Shown here one piece after another: positions 32,459 through 35,700 of a DNA stretch of 35,700 nucleotides. This stretch comes from Chitinispirillaceae bacterium (GTDB lineage Bacteria > Fibrobacterota > Chitinivibrionia > Chitinivibrionales > Chitinispirillaceae): contig JAFGIW010000139.1 in NCBI GenBank assembly GCA_016929415.1, positions 1 to 35,700 of the forward strand, read 5' to 3'. Numbering within the stretch: position 1 is the first letter of the stretch; the number at the start of each line of letters is the position of its first letter. Under the pieces are notes generated by a model. It made no database searches and had not been told where the DNA came from. It saw only the letters and a list, made by a program, of their open reading frames with translations. The position numbers were made by a program, and so were the translations under genes.

Positions 32459-33871
32459 ATGGCTCGTTACGAACTTCACCCCGACCGGTTTTTCGATCCC
32501 GATCCGGTCGTCAGGAAACACGCCCGCGAAATTTACGAATGCACGAGGAGCCTCCCGATCGTCAGCCCTCACGGCCATGTCGATCCGAAAATATTCGCGG
32601 GGAACAATCCGTTTCCCAACCCCGCGGAACTCTTCATCACCCCCGATCACTACCTTTTCCGGATGCTTTATTCGCAGGGGATTTCCCTGGAAGCGCTCGG
32701 CATCCCCCGTATTGACGGCGGCGAAACCGGGAGCGACCCGAAGAAAATCTGGCGGATCTTCGCGGAGAATTATTATCTGTTTAACGGCACGCCGACAGGC
32801 GTCTGGCTGGATTACGAGTTCAATGTGGTCTTCGGGATCAAAGAGAAACCCGACGGCGGCAATGCGTCGAAGATTTACGACGAATTGCAGGAAAAAATCA
32901 GTTCTTCCGAGTTCCTGCCCCGGACGCTCTTTAAAAGGTTCGACATCGAGGCGCTCTCAACGACCGATACCGCAATCGATACGCTTCCCCATCATCAATC
33001 AATCAGGGAATCCGGGTGGGACGGCAGGATCATCCCCTGCTTCCGTCCCGACACGGTCACGGATATCGCGACGAAAAACTGGACTGGAAATATCGCCAGA
33101 CTCGGCGAGCTTACCGGAAAGCCCGTCGATTCATACGCCGGCTATATCGCCGCACTGGAGAAACGGCGCGCCTTCTTCCGGCGGATGGGCGCCACCTCCA
33201 CCGACCACGGCGTGTTCGCACCCTTTACGCATGAGTTGACCGAGAAAGAGGTTGATTCGTTGTTCCGCAAGGCGCTGCGGGGGAACGCCGCGCCCGAGGA
33301 CGCGCGCTTCTTCAACGCCCACATGCTCATGGAGATGGCGCGGATGAGCACGAACGACGGCATGGTCATGCAGATCCATCCCGGCTGCTGCCGGAGTCAC
33401 AATATGCCTCTTTTCGAGAAATCCGGTCCTGACAAAGGCCACGACATTCCCGTGCTTACGGAATATACCCTCAACATGAGGGAGCTGCTCAACCGCTACG
33501 GAAACGATCCCCGCCTGACGCTCATCGTCTTTACCCTCGACGAATCGACCTATTCGCGCGAACTGGCGCCGCTTGCCGGACACTACCCGGCAATGAAACT
33601 CGGGCCCGCATGGTGGTTCAACGACAGCATTCAGGGAATAACGCGCTACCGTCAGTCGGTTACCGAAACCGCCGGATTTTACAATACCGTCGGATTCAAC
33701 GATGATACCCGCGCGTTCGTCTCCATTCCCGCCCGGCACGACGTGGCCCGGAGAGTGGACGCGAATTATCTCGGGGGGCTGGTTGCCCGGCATATAATCA
33801 CCCGCGACGAGGCGCTGGTGATCGCGAAGGATCTGACCTACAATCTGGTGAAGCGGGCGTACAAACTCTGA
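32459..33871 (+). CDS. uxaC: Uronate isomerase
   Basis: The 470-residue amidohydrolase-superfamily enzyme has the usual family length. SPHGHVDPKIFA (metal-binding His pair), NPAELFITPDHYLFRMLYSQG, QIHPGCCRSHN, LGPAWWFNDSIQG and FVSIPARHDVARRVD match UxaC. It isomerises glucuronate to fructuronate or galacturonate to tagaturonate, the first step of hexuronate catabolism. CGGAGG lies seven bases before the ATG. It is the last gene of the uptake operon; no fructuronate reductase or KDG kinase is in the window. Confidence 0.96.
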   Translation: MARYELHPDRFFDPDPVVRKHAREIYECTRSLPIVSPHGHVDPKIFAGNNPFPNPAELFITPDHYLFRMLYSQGISLEALGIPRIDGGETGSDPKKIWRIFAENYYLFNGTPTGVWLDYEFNVVFGIKEKPDGGNASKIYDELQEKISSSEFLPRTLFKRFDIEALSTTDTAIDTLPHHQSIRESGWDGRIIPCFRPDTVTDIATKNWTGNIARLGELTGKPVDSYAGYIAALEKRRAFFRRMGATSTDHGVFAPFTHELTEKEVDSLFRKALRGNAAPEDARFFNAHMLMEMARMSTNDGMVMQIHPGCCRSHNMPLFEKSGPDKGHDIPVLTEYTLNMRELLNRYGNDPRLTLIVFTLDESTYSRELAPLAGHYPAMKLGPAWWFNDSIQGITRYRQSVTETAGFYNTVGFNDDTRAFVSIPARHDVARRVDANYLGGLVARHIITRDEALVIAKDLTYNLVKRAYKL

Positions 33872-33932
33872 CCGGCGCGGGCGTGCCGCCGCAGCCTCTC
33901 TCCGGCGGCGGCGGCGGAGCCCGTCAACCCCA

Positions 33933-34430
33933 TCATTTTATCATGATGCCGCGCAGGGAATATTTCCGCTGCGCATCTCCGTCCGCAATGATTATATACA
34001 CACCCGCGCCGGAGGCGTCGAAACGCCGCCGCAAAACCGCCGACATTCGCGCCGGCGTTTTCAACCGGGGGCTCCGGCGCATGTGACGCTCGACCGCGCC
34101 GCTGTTTTCCCGGACAGGGCCGATTTGCCGCGTCGACAGGATAAAATTGTCGTAATAGCGCTTCTGCTCCTTGGGCGATCCGCCGTTCCAGTAGCAATCG
34201 AGCATACATTCATTGATCAATTCACCGGTCGAACCGCGCAGGTCAACGTCGGTCCGCTCGATGATGAGCGCGCTGTCGGCCCACATGCGGTAGAGTCCGT
34301 CCGTCTCACCCGGCGTATTGAGAAGCACCTCCATCTCAAAGCGGATCCACCTCCCGAGGGTTTTGAAGACGATCCGGAAAACCCTGTTCACTACCCCCGG
34401 CGTCACTCCGCGATTTTCCCCTGCTCGATT
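33933..34430 (-). pseudogene. Polysaccharide-lyase C-terminal remnant with sorting-like tail
   Basis: In this minus-strand frame the sequence from about 34430 to 33933 reads like the C-terminal part of a jelly-roll polysaccharide lyase. It contains TLGRWIRFEMEVLLNTPGETDG, LIIERTDVDLRGSTG, MLDCYWNGGSPKEQKRYYDN and FILSTRQIGP; DN followed by a strand and IGP is typical of PL14/PL20-like and related lyases. The end (SGAGVYIIIADGDAQRK, RGIMIK) resembles C-terminal sorting domains of the Bacteroidota/Fibrobacterota type. The N-terminal and central part is missing, replaced out of frame by the next gene; the open frame reaches 34694 but its first part is a shadow. It may be a remnant of a uronan lyase that once worked with the adjacent uronate genes. 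Confidence 0.55.
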
Positions 34431-35175
34431 TCCTGAAGTATTCGCTGGCGTACCCCTTGAGCCTTTTCGGGTCATCCCTGAGAACATAACGGGCGCAGCG
34501 ACGGATCTCTTCCATGGCCATGGCCAGAAAGGTATACGCCCGGTCGCGCCGGCTCCGTTTTTCCTCCTCCGCGGCCTTTTCGACGTGGCATTGCGCGTAA
34601 AGCCCGGGAAGCTTCTCCGCGCATTCCCGTATGTCATCGACAAGCCGCGGATCGGAACCGATGGCAACGAGCGCCGCGTTTTTATCTTGGGCAAGGTTGC
34701 CGATATCGAACAGATCCATGTTGAAATCGGACTGCCCTGAACCCTTTTTTATCTCCCGGATCCTCCGGAGGGCATCCGCGTCGCCCCTGCAGGCGAACTC
34801 CAGATCGCGCAGCAGTTTTCCACGCGCCTCAACGGCGAGCGCCTGCCGCCGTTCGAACTCCATCTTCACGGGTGAAGGAGCGAATTTCGCCTTCCACCAG
34901 GCCGCTTCAGCATTGCGGAGATACCCGATACGTTCCGGCAACTCATCGACGAGACGCCAGTCGAAACCGCCTCCGGTGAACAATTCCCGGTCGTCCCGCA
35001 TGAAGCAGTGGATATTGTAGGCTTCCTGCAGATACGTGCCCACCGGCATGTTCGGGGAAAGCACCGCCTTCTTGGGAATCGCCTCCGCACGCTTCTCAAC
35101 GCTCCCCTGGAGGGAGGAAGCCGCTCCTTTACCCTTCAATCGATCTTTAATGGATGATCTGGACAATCCCGGCAT
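34336..35175 (-). CDS. Hypothetical helical protein, C-terminus probably replaced
   Basis: The 279-residue product starts at the ATG at 35175 with AGGA seven bases before. It is mostly helical: an N-terminal basic region, LFTGGGFDWRLVDELPERIGYLRNAEAAWW (split here by a Gly cluster), two long helices, and AYTFLAMAMEEIRRCARYVLRDD with YASEYFRKSS near 240. Repetitive helices of this kind occur in unnamed proteins of Fibrobacterota and Bacteroidota, but I cannot assign a family. After about residue 249 the sequence turns into a frame-shadow of the lyase remnant, so the true end was probably near there and a deletion joined the two genes out of frame. Confidence 0.6.
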   Translation of the reverse strand: MPGLSRSSIKDRLKGKGAASSLQGSVEKRAEAIPKKAVLSPNMPVGTYLQEAYNIHCFMRDDRELFTGGGFDWRLVDELPERIGYLRNAEAAWWKAKFAPSPVKMEFERRQALAVEARGKLLRDLEFACRGDADALRRIREIKKGSGQSDFNMDLFDIGNLAQDKNAALVAIGSDPRLVDDIRECAEKLPGLYAQCHVEKAAEEEKRSRRDRAYTFLAMAMEEIRRCARYVLRDDPKRLKGYASEYFRKSSRGKSRSDAGGSEQGFPDRLQNPREVDPL

Positions 35176-35186
35176 AATTTAATCCT

Positions 35187-35296
35187 GTCTGGCATTTAGG
35201 TAATACAGTCTGGCTCAATTCAGTTATAGTTTAGTTAATAATAAAAATGGTCTGGTGTAAATATAATAAGTCTGTTAACTACTTGTCAAAATCTGG
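35187..35296 (-). promoter_or_regulatory. Array of GTCTGG words at about 21-bp spacing
   Basis: GTCTGG or a near match begins at 35187, 35208, 35229 (GTTTAG, degenerate), 35250, 35270 (GTCTGT) and 35291 (ATCTGG), i.e. every 20-21 bp. The spacers are AT-rich and otherwise unrelated. The nearest word is 12 bp before the ATG of the gene at 34336-35175, read in that gene's direction as CCAGAC. Words repeating every two helical turns lie on one face of DNA, as for cooperative regulator binding. Confidence 0.45.
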
Positions 35297-35340
35297 CTTG
35301 TTGTAAACTGCGTGTGCGGGAAAATACGCCGCGAAGACGT

Positions 35341-35541
35341 CTAAAAGGCGGATTGGAGACGGGACAATTCGCATGAAGGAGTTGAAATTAAAGTATGGGC
35401 CGGGAAAAGGGGTGTATCGGGCCGGTTATCCGCCTCACGTACCTCCCCTTCCGGCGTAAACTCTATTGAACAACCGGTTCCATCGATATGATGAAACCGG
35501 AATGTTTTATCATACTTGACGACATGCACCTGAAACCTCAA
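35341..35541 (-). CDS. Possible small hypothetical protein or remnant
   Basis: A 66-codon frame from a TTG at 35541 reads FRFHHIDGTGCSIEFTPEGEV in the middle, which looks protein-like and has codon use close to the neighbours. No ribosome site or signal is visible and the upstream frame is closed, so it may be a fragment. The rest of 35300-35700 holds nothing else I can support. Confidence 0.25.
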   Translation of the reverse strand: MRFQVHVVKYDKTFRFHHIDGTGCSIEFTPEGEVREADNRPDTPLFPAHTLISTPSCELSRLQSAF

Positions 35542-35700
35542 TGGCCGCGATCTTCAGCTTCGTGAACGACACGATAATCTCAATCGATATAAATACCCCT
35601 CCTCCGCCCGATTTATATTACCTAAATTGAGCGATTCTTCTTTGCGCTGCTGCTGCAGATGCCGGTAAATACGCCACTGCGAAAATGCTCGAAATACCTC

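Noticed and set aside
31096..32715. 539-codon plus-strand open frame
   Set aside because: It is a frame shadow of the DctM gene running into uxaC, with low-complexity Arg/His/Gly sequence; the DctM frame is unmistakable.
34431..34694. Upstream part of the lyase-remnant frame
   Set aside because: It is Arg/Pro-rich shadow sequence of the gene at 34336-35175.
35187..35296. CRISPR or tandem repeat
   Set aside because: Only a six-base word recurs; the rest of each 21-bp unit differs, so it is not a copy-type tandem repeat.

Overview
The window comes from a GC-rich bacterium, most likely a member of the Fibrobacterota (Chitinispirillia/Chitinivibrionia side). The best marker is a regulator of the TIGR02147 type (26464-27294), a family I know mainly from Fibrobacter and relatives. 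Many secreted or lipobox-bearing proteins of unknown function and an NtrY/NtrX-like pair fit that. The assignment is an inference from protein content. No rRNA or tRNA was seen.

Layout. (1) 1-3840: an AT-rich, clearly foreign island of minus-strand unknown genes in two blocks. The blocks are separated by palindromic joints of about 90 bp with AAC...GTT ends that look like integron attC sites, and each block is bounded by inverted copies of a short arm sequence. (2) 3841-4457: gene-free sequence with dispersed palindromes. (3) 4458-10727, minus strand: three paralogous secreted beta-rich proteins, a DUF4390-like protein, and an NtrY-like kinase with an NtrX-like sigma54 activator that carries GAFTDA instead of GAFTGA. 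(4) 11092-12565: an HTH protein and a BtrH-like papain-fold protein, both with non-ATG starts. (5) 12927-13982: a secreted protein with a duplicated domain. (6) 14316-18865: phosphohexomutase, membrane Ser/Thr kinase and secreted beta-propeller protein. (7) 19003-19178: a MITE-like fold-back element touching the stop codon of a small membrane-protein gene. (8) 19875-22666, plus strand: a B12-binding radical SAM enzyme overlapping a phytoene-desaturase-like oxidoreductase. (9) 22906-24042: wecB. (10) 24316-27294, minus strand: TIGR02147 regulator, two lipoproteins and a serpin lipoprotein, tightly packed. (11) 27649-33871, plus strand: plant-type glucuronokinase, GalU-like uridylyltransferase, TRAP transporter (SBP, small and large membrane subunits) and uronate isomerase. 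(12) 33933-35700: an out-of-frame polysaccharide-lyase remnant, an unknown helical protein, and an array of GTCTGG words at about 21-bp spacing upstream of it.

How genes work together. The strongest functional reading is region 11. A uronate taken up by the TRAP system could go one of two ways. UxaC would isomerise it towards catabolism. Alternatively, glucuronokinase would make glucuronate-1-phosphate and the GalU-like enzyme would make UDP-glucuronate, which is the plant/animal salvage route placed in a bacterial uptake operon. A decayed polysaccharide lyase next door fits a history of uronic-acid polymer use. Region 10 looks like one regulated secreted-protein operon. Regions 3 and 6 look like cell-envelope signalling operons.
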